Below are positions 48,816-58,562 of a DNA stretch of 64,000 nt, piece after piece. The translations under genes and the position numbers were made by a program. Under the pieces are notes generated by a model. The model saw nothing but the letters and a program-made list of their open reading frames with translations. It was not told the origin of the DNA and did no database searches. Source of the stretch: Balaenoptera acutorostrata (lineage: Eukaryota > Chordata > Mammalia > Artiodactyla > Balaenopteridae); assembly GCF_949987535.1 (NCBI RefSeq), contig NC_080069.1, forward strand, positions 46,117,269 through 46,181,268, read 5' to 3'. How positions within the stretch are numbered: position 1 is the stretch's first letter; every line of letters starts with the position of its first letter.

Positions 48816-49740
48816 AGATCTATGCACTGTAATTTCATTTATTCTAAAATCTGTTCATCTATTATATATTAGTTCAGTGATGCAGTCAACCTACATTTTC
48901 TGTTGGAAATCAATTGGAAAACTGTTCTGCAGTTTTAAATCATTAGTGTTCCACAGGAAAAAACAGGGTTGTTAGGTGCAACAGTGACAGTCTAAGGACA
49001 AAATCAAACTGGGCATTGCTGAAGAGGGAACCATGCAAGGACTTTAAGAATATCTCTATTCGACTGTTTCAAGTAAAAGCCCATTTTTGCCCGTAGGTTT
49101 ATAGTTTATAAAGTTTCATAATTGCTCATCTAGTCCCAGGGTCTGTGAAGATGGAGAAGGATGGGATATAGTTCAGAGTTTGGTGTGAGAAATTTCACTC
49201 ATCAGGGAAGTTTATTTCCCATTGAGACTGTGTGGAAAGAGGATAGAGTGCAAGAGTGGGGAGTTTAAAATTTTCTGAAAAGTTAATGCTTTACTTGAGT
49301 TATAAACAGTCAAAGGTCTAGAAGGATTTCCTATGTTCCTATAAAAAGGAAAAAGTAAAGGAACAGTATGAAGAAAAGCATAAAAGCAAAACACCGCTCA
49401 GATCATAAGAGGTGATTTTGGGGAATTCTGTGATGATGGCATACAGATATATACAGATATGAAAATGGCAAGGCATGTGACTTAGGGAAAGATTTAGTTT
49501 TTATTATTATTATTTTTATTATCATTTTAATTTTGTGAAGACATTAGAAATCCCTGGAGGATTTTAAGCTGGAAGAGGGGAATGAATTTAGAGCTATCAT
49601 CTTCATTCATAAATGATCAATAAGCCTTGAATGAAAGATTAAATGAATAAATGGTATTTTTAATGCTCTTGCATAGACACAATTCTCCTGTTTCTCCTAG
49701 AAACACTGGTATATTGTTATTAAATAGGACATATGTATTG
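48816..49740. other. Unannotated sequence, no gene seen
   Basis: No recognisable gene or repeat. Confidence 0.4.
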
Positions 49741-49743
49741 GAT

Positions 49744-49935
49744 AAACTTGCCACATATACTATATACAATATTCTGTATAAAGTCAAGTAGTCTAATTGC
49801 TGTTACTAACTCAACCTGTTTAATATAACTGGCATTATAAAGGTAATGAAGGTACAGAGGGAAACATTCAGTGTCCTGTTAGATTAGATTATTCTTCCTG
49901 GTTATTTAAAGTTGAGAAGTGAAAATTCTGTTCCT
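49744..49935 (+). repeat. Diverged direct repeat, copy 1
   Basis: Aligns along about 190 bases with 50775-50965 in the same orientation: TTGCCACAT, ATTCTGTATAAAGTCA/ATTCTGTGCAAAGTCA, TAATATAACTGGCATTATAAAGGTAATGAAGGTAC/TAATATAACTAGTATTATAAATGTAATGGAGGTAC, GTTATTTAAAGTTG. Family unknown. Confidence 0.75.
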
Positions 49936-50774
49936 TCCATGTACATATATTAATCCTTGAAGAGCTAAGTTGACATGCTGTTCTTGCTCTGTGAAATATA
50001 GACATTTATTTTCTTTATTTTCACTGACTCATAGATTTCATGGTCATTTGCAATACAACCGTAAAGTATCAGAGAAACTTCCCGAAGCTTTTCTAATGAG
50101 GTTAGTGCAGATCTTAACAGCTGTTTCAAATTCAGTGTTCCACCCTAGTATTATTTTTTTAATTGAGTATGGGCAAAGAGATGCCTTATCTAATTATAAA
50201 TTGATAATAGATTTTCTGTCACTGAGTCACATTTCAAAGGACTCAATTAGTTTTAGTAAACCTATTATTACTTTGCAGTTATTAAGTAGGGTGTGTTGCT
50301 TTTGTTATTTGGCGTCTTTTACTTTAATAAGAAGACTGTGCTACCATTTAAAACATTTTGAATGACTACATATAAGTACATTCCAGACCCTAAAGCAATG
50401 AGGTCCATTATTGTACCAAAAAGATGGAATTATTTACAACCTACCAAGCTCATTACTCTATTCCATGCTTTTAATGAGTTCAGAGCATGGAAATGTTGCA
50501 GATATTTGCTATATGATATCAAAGAGATTTTAACAATACATTTAATCATTAAAAGTTTCAAAATTGAAAAAAAAAGTTGCAAGAAGGAGGCATCTTAAAA
50601 ACTTTATCAGTATTAAGTTTGGGTAGAGCAATGGGTTTCTTTTTAATTCTCACTCTACTGTTGTTTTCAACTATTTAAATAAGAATATATTAATTTTATA
50701 ATTCAAAAAAGGATTAAACTATACATGTTAGTCAAAATTAAAATATATATAGTGTTAAACCTAGTTTAAATAGA
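49936..50774. other. Spacer between the direct repeats, open frames of unknown meaning
   Basis: Holds two overlapping plus-strand open frames, 49970-50365 (131 codons) and 50362-50598 (78 codons), unusually long for AT-rich DNA. I see no motif, signal peptide or splice context. They contain Phe/Leu/Ser- and Lys-rich stretches consistent with chance. If the flanking repeats are LTRs, this would be a much-reduced internal region, but no retroviral motif supports that. Confidence 0.3.
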
Positions 50775-50965
50775 TTTATTTGCCACATGCATATGTTACA
50801 CGAAGTATTCTGTGCAAAGTCAGTAGGTCTAGTTGCCATTCCTTACTAAACCTACTTAATATAACTAGTATTATAAATGTAATGGAGGTACGGGAAAAAA
50901 CATTTAATGTGCTCTTTCATTGTTTTTTTCTTCCCAGTTATTTAAAGTTGTGAAAAGTGAAAATT
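50775..50965 (+). repeat. Diverged direct repeat, copy 2
   Basis: Partner of 49744-49935, offset by about 1030 bases. By eye roughly 70% identical; not computed. Confidence 0.75.
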
Positions 50966-51372
50966 CTTGGGTTTTCATGCCCCATATAATGTAGAATTGG
51001 CACCTAATATTTTCTGATTGCTTTTTAATTGAACATGAAACTTAATTATGTCTACAATTTATATGTTAACAATGAAAGATCAATAATTCAATTCTGACTT
51101 TTTATGATAGTAGATGACACACATTTAAGCTCTTAACTTGTCCCAAACTCAAGCTGCAGAAAGGATTTCTGTAACACACAATGTACAACGATAGAAACTG
51201 GGGAATTGTTCTAAGTTTAAAAAAAAGTTGCAGGTTGTATTATAGGCTAAAATTAAAATGATGTCAAATCACATTTTTCCCATCTTATTTTGTATACTAG
51301 TATTACAGTTTTGGTTAAAAAAAAATAGAAAAAATGTTGGGAGAAAAGGCTGTAGGGAATAAAATACTTGTG

Positions 51373-51546
51373 CAGGGCTGGATCATCAGTTTGTGACCTG
51401 GGCGGTCACAGGAAGCCCTGTACATAGGAGGGCTCTACTGTTGGTTTAATGCTCTGTTATTACCATCTTGAAATCCTTGATATTTGGACAAGAATGCCCA
51501 CATTTTCATTTTGTACTTGGCCTCACAAATTATGGAGCCAGCCCTG
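51373..51546. mobile_element. Small hAT-like DNA transposon
   Basis: A 174-bp unit with terminal inverted repeats: CAGGGCTGGATC at 51373 and the complement of CAGGGCTGGCTC at the right end (one mismatch in 12). The flanks TACTTGTG (51365-51372) and CACTTAGG (51547-51554) may be an 8-bp hAT target duplication now differing at several positions. The CAGGG start and 8-bp duplication are typical of hAT elements. No coding capacity; probably a non-autonomous deletion derivative. Confidence 0.65.
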
Positions 51547-52162
51547 CACTTAGGTTCAGAATTTCATTTTCTCTCTGGCAATGGGAGGTCCTTGGGAGTA
51601 TGGGTGGGCGCCCTTATAAATAGCCTGCCATACCTCTCACTCTAATACATAAAAACTTTTACTTGGATTAATGGGTTGTAAGTGGGCAAACAATATTATG
51701 ATGTTTTCTCATGATATTAAGCAAGATAACTTCTTGAGATATCATGGGCTCTCTGCAGAGAGGAAGGGAGAATTATGAAGTTTCTTTATAAGTCTGTGTT
51801 AAAAATTATTTTTAAAATAATTGATTCACCTGAATATCCTTCATCTAAATTCTCTGTTAGAAATTATGTCTGCCTGATAGTTTAAAAAATTGTTTGCATC
51901 ACAAATTCATTAAGGAGCAATTTGGATACCAAACAATGACTAGTTGAAATTGTGCCTATAATTCATACACCTGGAGAATATATTATTTGGCTGCTTAATC
52001 ATCTAAGTGTGATTAAATCAAGGAAAACTATGTGATGGGAACCAAATGTATTCATAATTTCAATACATTTATAGTTTCAAGATGGTTGCAAGATAATCTC
52101 CCTTGATTGCAGATTTGATTTGTTTAGTGAAAAAAATATTTGAAATATATATATATATTTTT

Positions 52163-52180
52163 TATCTATCTATCTATCTA
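52163..52180. repeat. (TATC)n microsatellite
   Basis: Four to five TATC units. Confidence 0.9.
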
Positions 52181-52415
52181 ATGTCTTGAGAATCATTTTT
52201 ACCATATTGTGGGACCAAGATTGTTCATTTCTACAATTTGCATGTATTTTCAGTATAATATTGGAGTAAAGCATGCATATAAAAATGTTAGGGCTCTCAT
52301 TGATTAATTAGGTCAATCATTTATTATTTTAAATTTATTCAAAAAATAATATCTGAGATCATACCCTGTGACAGTTCTCCTTGTAGACACAAGAGATACA
52401 AAGATCCTCTAAAGG

Positions 52416-52440
52416 ATTAATTAATTAATTAATTAATTAA
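52416..52440. repeat. (TTAA)n microsatellite
   Basis: Six TTAA units. Palindromic, so it can fold on itself. Confidence 0.9.
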
Positions 52441-52479
52441 TATGTTTTGGAAGTTTAAAATTGTATTAGACTATATCAG

Positions 52480-52950
52480 TGATGGTTCAACCAGAACACT
52501 AAAGATTTATAAATAATCAGAGATGTATTATAGGGATTTAACTTTACTCAACAGTGGGATCTGGTTATAAGGGCTATATTAGACTGTGTTTCTACGTCTG
52601 TTACTGAGAAGGCTGTCAGGAACAGAAGTCGTATGCAAATAGGGGAAGCAAGCACAAACTGGAAACTGCAAGGCTATTCTGGAAAGTGTAAGGAAAAATT
52701 GGAAACTTTGATGTAATGTCCCCTCTTTCAAGCCTCCAACATTGGTGACCAGACTGTCCTACAAGAGAGGCTGATTACTAACACTTGGCCCAGAAGTCAA
52801 AGAAACTTAAGCTGAAGATGTGGTAGGAGTTGCAGGAGCTGTGGACCCAGCTACTTTCCTGTGCAAACAAGCAGAGGTGCAGATAGGTGACAATGACCTG
52901 TAATAGTGCTTTTTGCTCTGTGTTTACCTTCCATGTGTAAAAGATGAGTG
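52480..52950 (-). mobile_element. Possible old LTR-like repeat, antisense
   Basis: 'GGTTCAACCAGAACACTAAAG' near 52484 and 'GTGGGATCTGGTTATAAGGGCTATATTAGAC' near 52554 resemble the complement of an old LTR-type family similar to that at 31633-32158. Weak and unassigned. Confidence 0.3.
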
Positions 52951-53179
52951 CAGCTTCACTCATGTTTCCAAGTCTTGAGCAAAATAAGTCTTGCAGACTA
53001 TGTTAATACAAAAGAAAGGGGATTCTGTGCAGTTAGTTACAGCTTAGCTATGTTGACACAATGGAATACACCAGATAGACATTTTATTATAAACTTTTAT
53101 TGTGATGATGTCAGATATGGCATCAGCTCTCATGGAATTTTATATTATTGGGCGCCTTTCTCAAAGAAAGACACACTTA

Positions 53180-53511
53180 GGGGCTCCCCTGGTGGCTCAG
53201 TGGTTAAGAATCCGCCTGCCAATGCAGACGACACGGGTTCGATGCCTGATGGGGAAGATCCCACATGCCGCAGAGCAACTAAGCCCATACACCACAACTA
53301 CTGAGCCTGCTCTCTAGAGCCCACGAGCCACAACTACTGAGCCCGCGTGCCACAACTACTGAAGCCCGCGTGCCTAGAGCCTATGCTCCACAACAAGAGA
53401 GGCCACCGCAATGAGAAATCCACACACCACAACGAAGAGTAGCCCCCGCTCGCCACAACTAGAGAGAGCCCATGGGCAGCAACGAAGATCCAATGCAGCC
53501 AAAAAACAAAA
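53180..53511 (+). mobile_element. CHR-type tRNA-derived SINE
   Basis: Starts GGGGCTCCCCTGGTGGCTCAGTGG, the tRNA-like head, with a B-box-like GGGTTCGATGCC near 53235, then repeated CACAACTACTGAGCCC units (about 53291-53360) and an A-rich tail ending 53511. Flanked by a perfect 13-bp duplication, AAAGACACACTTA, at 53167-53179 and 53512-53524. Four ACAACTACTGA units occur in the body, more than in the other two SINEs here, suggesting local expansion. The open frames over its head are not genes. Confidence 0.93.
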
Positions 53512-53524
53512 AAAGACACACTTA

Positions 53525-54111
53525 ACTCTTCAAGAAGGCAATAACTCTGAGAGCGTGCTACTGATCTAACTGGTCTCTACTGTAACTACGTAATGTCTTT
53601 AATGGCAGACTGGCCATACCTCACGCTCTTCAAGTCTCAGCAACTTGAATCTTCTGGATAAATTCTAAAGGAATATATTTAGTAGATCCTATTTTTTCAT
53701 CTATAGTATTACAGTTCCTCTATTCTGTTGATGTTCATCTTTGGCTTTCCAATTGTATAATTCACTTCATAAACTGTTTTTTTCTCATTTTCTGAAAGAT
53801 TCCTATTTCTAGCTTTTTACCATTGCTGTAAATATTGTAAACAAAATTATCTTTATTTTCTTTGACAGTACAATTTGAGAAGAAATGAGAAACAAATATA
53901 TGTTTCAAATCAACCATAGATATCAGAATTCTTAAATATGTTTGTAAACATATTTTTCCTCCAATGAAAGGTTAATTTCCACTTGTTAACATGGCAGACT
54001 TCTAATTTTTCCAAAAGTTGGTTTTCAGGGATGAAAACAGAATCTACATAGTGCTATAGGATAACATGTAAATGTCTATATATGTTTATATGCACATAGA
54101 TGTGTCGTATG
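53525..54111. other. Unannotated sequence, no gene seen
   Basis: No recognisable gene or repeat. Confidence 0.4.
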
Positions 54112-55393
54112 TTGGGTTGGCCAAAACGTCCGTTCGGTTTTTTCCATAAGACGGCTCTAGTAGCACTAAGTTGCCTTTAATTTCATAAAACAATTTTTTG
54201 GATTGTATGTAACAGCTGTCATATCAGCGTGCATTTAAAAAAAGACATCAAAATTGGTGAATTTTTGTGTAGCCATTTTCATATTGAAGATGGAAGAAAA
54301 AAAGCAACATTTTCACCATATTATGCTTTATTACTTCAGGAAAGGTAAAAACACAACTGAAATGCAAAAAAAAAGGATTTGTGCAGTGTATGGAGAAGGT
54401 GCTGTGACTGATCAAATGTGTCAAAAGTGGTTTGCGAAGTTTCGTGCTGGAGATTTCTCGCTGGACGATGCTCCACGGTCGGGTAGACCAGTTGAAGTTG
54501 ATAACGATCAAATTGAGACATTAATTGAGAACAATCAATGTTATGCTGCATGGGAGATAGCCAACATACTCAAAATATCCAAATCAAGCATTGGAAATCA
54601 TTTGCACCAGCTTGGTTATGTGAATCACTTTGATGTTTGGGTTCCACATAAGTTTAACGACAAAAACCTTCTTGACTGTATTTCCACATGAGATTCTCTA
54701 CTTAAATGTAATGAAAATGTTCCATTTTTCAAAAAAATTGTGACGGGCAATGAAAAGTGGTTACTGTACAGTAATGTGGAGCAGAAGAGATCGTGGGGCA
54801 AGCGAAATGAACTACCACCAACCACACCAAAGGCCGGTCTTCATCCAAAGAAGGTGATGTTTTGTATATGGTGGGATTGGAAGGAGGTCCTCTATTATGA
54901 GCTCCTTCCAGAAAACCAAACGATTAATTCCAACAAGTACTGCTCCCAGTTAGACCAACTGAAAGCGACACTCGACAAAAAGGGTCCAGAATTAGTCAAC
55001 AAAAAACTCATAATCTTCCATCAGGATAACGCAAGATTGCCTGTTTCTTTGATGACCAGGCAAAAACTGTTACAGCCTTGCTGGGAAGTTCTGATCCATC
55101 TGCCGTATTCACCAGACATTGCACCGTCAGATTTCCATTTATTTCGGTCTTTACAAAATTTTCTTAATGGAAAAAAATTTCAATTCCCTGGAAGACTGTA
55201 AAAGGCACCTGGAACAGTTCTTTGCTCAAAAAAGATAAAACGTTTTAGGAGGATGGAATTATGAAGTTGCCTGAAAAATGACAGAAGGTAGTGAAACAAA
55301 AGGGTGAATACGTTGTTCAATGAAGTTCATTTTGAAAATGAAAAATGTGTCTTTTATTTTTACTTAACAGAAGGCACTTTTTGGCCAACCCAA
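54112..55393 (+). mobile_element. Full-length mariner DNA transposon, inactive
   Basis: A 1282-bp Tc1/mariner element. The left end TTGGGTTGGCCAAAAC and the right end (complement of TTGGGTTGGCCAAAAA) are inverted repeats that agree for the first 15 bases and more loosely for about 10 further. The right end is followed by TA (55394-55395), the expected target; the left flank is TG, probably a mutated TA. It encloses one transposase gene with the expected length for the family. Because the gene is broken and a catalytic residue changed, it cannot move itself. Confidence 0.96.
54290..55323 (+). pseudogene. Mariner transposase, broken
   Basis: A mariner transposase cuts and pastes the element at TA sites. 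From ATG at 54290: a two-part helix-turn-helix DNA-binding region (Ala-Val-Tyr-Gly-Glu-Gly near 54388; Ala-Pro-Arg-Ser-Gly-Arg-Pro near 54469; second helix-turn-helix to about 54620), then the DDE/D catalytic domain. The catalytic triad is Asp-34-Asp type: the second Asp (in His-Gln-Asp-Asn-Ala-Arg, near 55023) and third (in Tyr-Ser-Pro-Asp-Ile-Ala-Pro-Ser-Asp, near 55107-55133) are intact. The first is Asn (AAT at 54749-54751, in Thr-Gly-Asn-Glu). It is also cut by TGA at 54689-54691, a frameshift in the A-run near 55170, and further damage near 55235. The usual stop is TGA at 55321-55323. Confidence 0.93.
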
Positions 55394-55395
55394 TA

Positions 55396-55485
55396 TTTTG
55401 TGAGTGGTGTAAGATAGGGGGTCTAGTTTTATTGTTTTACATGTGACTATCCAGTTTTTTCAGCAGCATGAGAAAATTCAAGTCG
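55396..55485 (-). mobile_element. Ancient L1 fragment, antisense
   Basis: 'GTGGTGTAAGATAGGGGGTCTAGTTTTATTGTTTTACATGTGACTATCCAG' near 55404 is the complement of an L1 ORF2 region. Short and diverged. Confidence 0.55.
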
Positions 55486-55489
55486 AGGG

Positions 55490-55855
55490 ACATTGTATAA
55501 AATACCTAACCAGCACGAATCAAAACTGTCAAGGTCATGAAAAAAAAAAAAAAAAGAAAAATTTCCACAAACTAGAGAAGACTAAGGACACATGACAAGT
55601 AATTACAATACAATGTCTTGTATGGAATCCTGTAAGTGGGAAAGGACATTAGTGTAAAACCTAGTGAAATCTGAATAGTCTTGAATTTAGTTAATAATAA
55701 TGTACAATTTCTTGGTTTTGACAAAGTTACCATAATAATGTAAAATGCTAACACTAGGGAAACTAGTTGAGGAATACAAAGGATCTCTCGGCATTATCAT
55801 TGCAAGTTTTCTATAAATCTAAAATCACTCCAAAATAAAAGTGTATTAACATTGC
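55490..55855 (+). mobile_element. Ancient L1 3' end, first of two
   Basis: Old L1 3' UTR: 'AACTGTCAAGGTCATGAAAA' near 55526, 'GGACACATGACAAGTAATTACAATACAATGTCTTG' near 55585, 'TTAGTTAATAATAATGTACAA' near 55688, and 'TTTTCTATAAATCTAAAATCACTCCAAAATAAAAGTG' near 55808. Confidence 0.8.
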
Positions 55856-55869
55856 ATTTAAAGGGCAAC

Positions 55870-56110
55870 ACCTAAAAATTCCTGAAACAGAAAAAGAGAC
55901 ATTTGACAAACACTAAAATAAATCAAGTGTGGACTTCAGTTAATAATAATGAATCAATACTATATCATTAATTGTAGCTAATGTATCATACTAATATAAG
56001 ATGCTTATAATAAGGAACTTGAGTGGGATATATATGAGAACTCTCTATACTACCTTTGCAATTTTTTTTGTAAATCTATTTCTATTCTAAAAAGATAATG
56101 TTTTTCAAAA
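55870..56110 (+). mobile_element. Ancient L1 3' end, second of two
   Basis: Repeats the last part of the same 3' UTR: 'TGGACTTCAGTTAATAATAATGAATCAATACTATATCATTAATTGTAG' near 55931, 'GTATCATACTAATATAAGATGCTTATAATAAGG' near 55983, and 'AACTCTCTATACTACCTTTGCAATTTTTTTTGTAAATCTA' near 56039. Same orientation as 55490-55855. Confidence 0.8.
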
Positions 56111-57890
56111 GTATGTATAATCAAGGTTATTAATAAAATTAAAATATTTTACTGCTAAAATGTATATATATAAACTTTCAGTGCATGTATCAGTGAAATT
56201 CAATTTCAAAATGGATGTTTTCTTTTTATTTTAAAATTGTATCAAATCAAGTAAATAAAATTAAATAGAATAATTAGGAAATCTAATTATTTAAAGATAA
56301 TCCTTTGAATTTCTTTTAATTATTTAAAATAAAATCTGTTTCCTTTTTAAAAATCCAAATATGTCTGAAATACTAAAATAATGTATACCTGACCTGTATG
56401 TTAAATTCCGAGTAACTATATTAGAAGTAGACTGTTATTATAATTCTTTCATTAAACAAATACTATTGAGTATTACAAGGTGAAAATTACCTGAAGAGGC
56501 TCTAGAGATACATTGTGAACAAGACAAAGTCCCTGCCTTCATGTTGCTACTTTTTTATATAGTACCTTTCCATCTAAATCAGAAACATGAAACACTAAGA
56601 CAAAAGACTATTGAGAGGTAAATATTAGTGAGCTCATTGAATTATACAATATAACTCTCAGTTGTCAATTTAAAATTTATTAACTAAAATGGAATGCAAG
56701 GAGAAATGAATAACAGATAAATGTAAAAAGTAAACCTAGTTTTGTTTTTTTTTTGTTGTCATCTGTTTGTTTGTTTGTTTTGAGGGAGGTATAGTTGTCA
56801 ATACTATTCAATCTCCAGGCATAGTGGTACAACAGTCACTGATTTTGAATCCATCTTTGAGTCTGCTTCTCTACTAGAAATAGATTAGTTTTGTCAGCTG
56901 AGGATTTAAGAGTTTCACCTCACTATGTGAATGTGTTGAAAAAAGCGTAACATGTAATATATTCTTATTTGGAGAACTATATTTTCCAAATTTCCCTCAC
57001 AAAAATATATTAGGTTTTACACTCTGTTAATTAATGGGTGTGAAGAGTGGATGCTCTTGTATTAAAGAGCTTGAATCTTGTCTATTCTTTTTACACACCA
57101 TGCAGACAAAGAACCCTAAATCTAAGTATGTCCACCCTTAAAATAGTCATAACAATAATATGTTCCTCATAGTTAAATAAGATGGAATAACTGAGGGAAT
57201 GCACACAAAATTCTTATCATGATGTCTGGCACTCTATAAATTTCCACATAAGACCTTTTGAGTCTTGACCTTCACCTCAAATCATTTATAGCAACAATTC
57301 TTTAGTTATTCATTATTTGTATTGACTTACTAATGGAACATATTGTTTCCTATAAGGAACTAGCTGAAAGGTAATAATAATATAACTGCTATTGTTGGAA
57401 GCCTAATTTGTAATATTGAATAACACAAGCAAAGTTCTGTTAAGGAATAAAAGAGGCTATCTTACTTAATTCATTAGTTTTGCATATCAGATCTCTGAGC
57501 ACATGAAGACTGCCAATTGGATTTGCTAATATATATGTAAATTGTATCTAGGCATAAAATCTGCTGGGATTTTTTTGTTGCTGGTGGTGATGGGGATGAT
57601 TAATGTAACATGATTTATTTGATTCAAAAAATATATATTTTCTTCCAGAAGATTAGATCAATTTTAGGAAAACTATTGAATTTTCTATGAGCATGCAGTG
57701 CTATCATTATTTTTGCATATCCTGTATCCATACTATATATCTCTTCCAAAGTTATATTAATCTTTACACCCCTATGAAACACATAGACAGGAATAAAACT
57801 TTTTTTTCTGTTTTGTGTTATTTTATTTTATTTTTGGTTTGTAAAAGAGAGAAAAGAATAAGATATAACAATTTTGCATTGGAGAATAAT
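56111..57890. other. Unannotated AT-rich sequence, no gene seen
   Basis: No gene recognised. A possible MIR remnant lies at 57160-57250 ('GATGTCTGGCACTCTATAAATTT'). A (GTTT)n run is near 56763-56780. Confidence 0.4.
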
Positions 57891-57896
57891 ATTTTG

Positions 57897-58562
57897 TTTT
57901 ATTTTATGTATTTATTTTAATTTTATTTTATATTGGAGTATAGTTGATTTACAATATTGTGTTAGTTTCAGGTGTATAGAAAAATAATTCAGTTTTACGT
58001 ATATATATCTCTATTCTTCTTCAGATTCTTTTTCCATATAGGTTATTACAGAGTATTGAGTAGATTTCCCTGTGCTATATAGTAGGTCCTTATTGATTAT
58101 ATATTTTATATATAGTAGTATGTATATGTTTATCCCAACATCCTAATTTATCCCTCCCCCGACCTTTCTCCTTTGGTAACCATAAGTTTGTTTTCTAAGT
58201 CTATGAGTCTGTTTTTGTTTTGTAAATAAGTTTATTTTTAACATTTTTTAAGATTCCACATGTAAGTGATATCATATCATATTTGTCTTTGTCTGACTTA
58301 CTTCACTTAGTATGATAATCTCTAGGTCCATCCATGTTGCTGCAAAGGGCATTATTTCATTCTTTTGTATGGCTGAGTAATATTCCATTGTATATATGTA
58401 CCACATCTTCTTTATCCATTCATCTGCCAATGGATATTTATGTTGCTTCCATGTGTTGGCTATTGTAAATAGTGCTGCAGTGAACACTGGGGTGCAGGTA
58501 TCTTTTCAAATTATGGTTTCTCCAGATGTATGCCCAGGAGTGGGCTTGCTGGATCATATGAT
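57897..58562 (-). mobile_element. 5'-inverted L1, 3' segment (antisense)
   Basis: On the minus strand, ORF2 C-terminus from a Tyr-Asp-Pro-Ala region near 58555 through Met-Phe-Thr-Ala-Ala-Leu-Phe-Thr-Ile-Ala to the ORF2 end near 58270, then 3' UTR and an A-rich tail (T-rich on the plus strand) at 57897-57935. It joins directly the sense segment 58563-60163. Confidence 0.9.

Larger units (their letters stand above)
51555..52479. other. Unannotated sequence with short tetranucleotide repeats
   Basis: No gene seen. Contains (TATC)n at 52163-52180 and (TTAA)n at 52416-52440. Confidence 0.5.

Noticed and set aside
48446..48838. Open frames of up to 126 codons on both strands.
   Set aside because: They are translations of the polypyrimidine tract, with only Ser/Phe/Leu/Pro or Lys/Glu/Arg/Gly residues.
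49970..50598. 131- and 78-codon frames as a possible gene.
   Set aside because: No motif, no Kozak or splice support, AT-rich codon use. Kept only as part of the direct-repeat finding.
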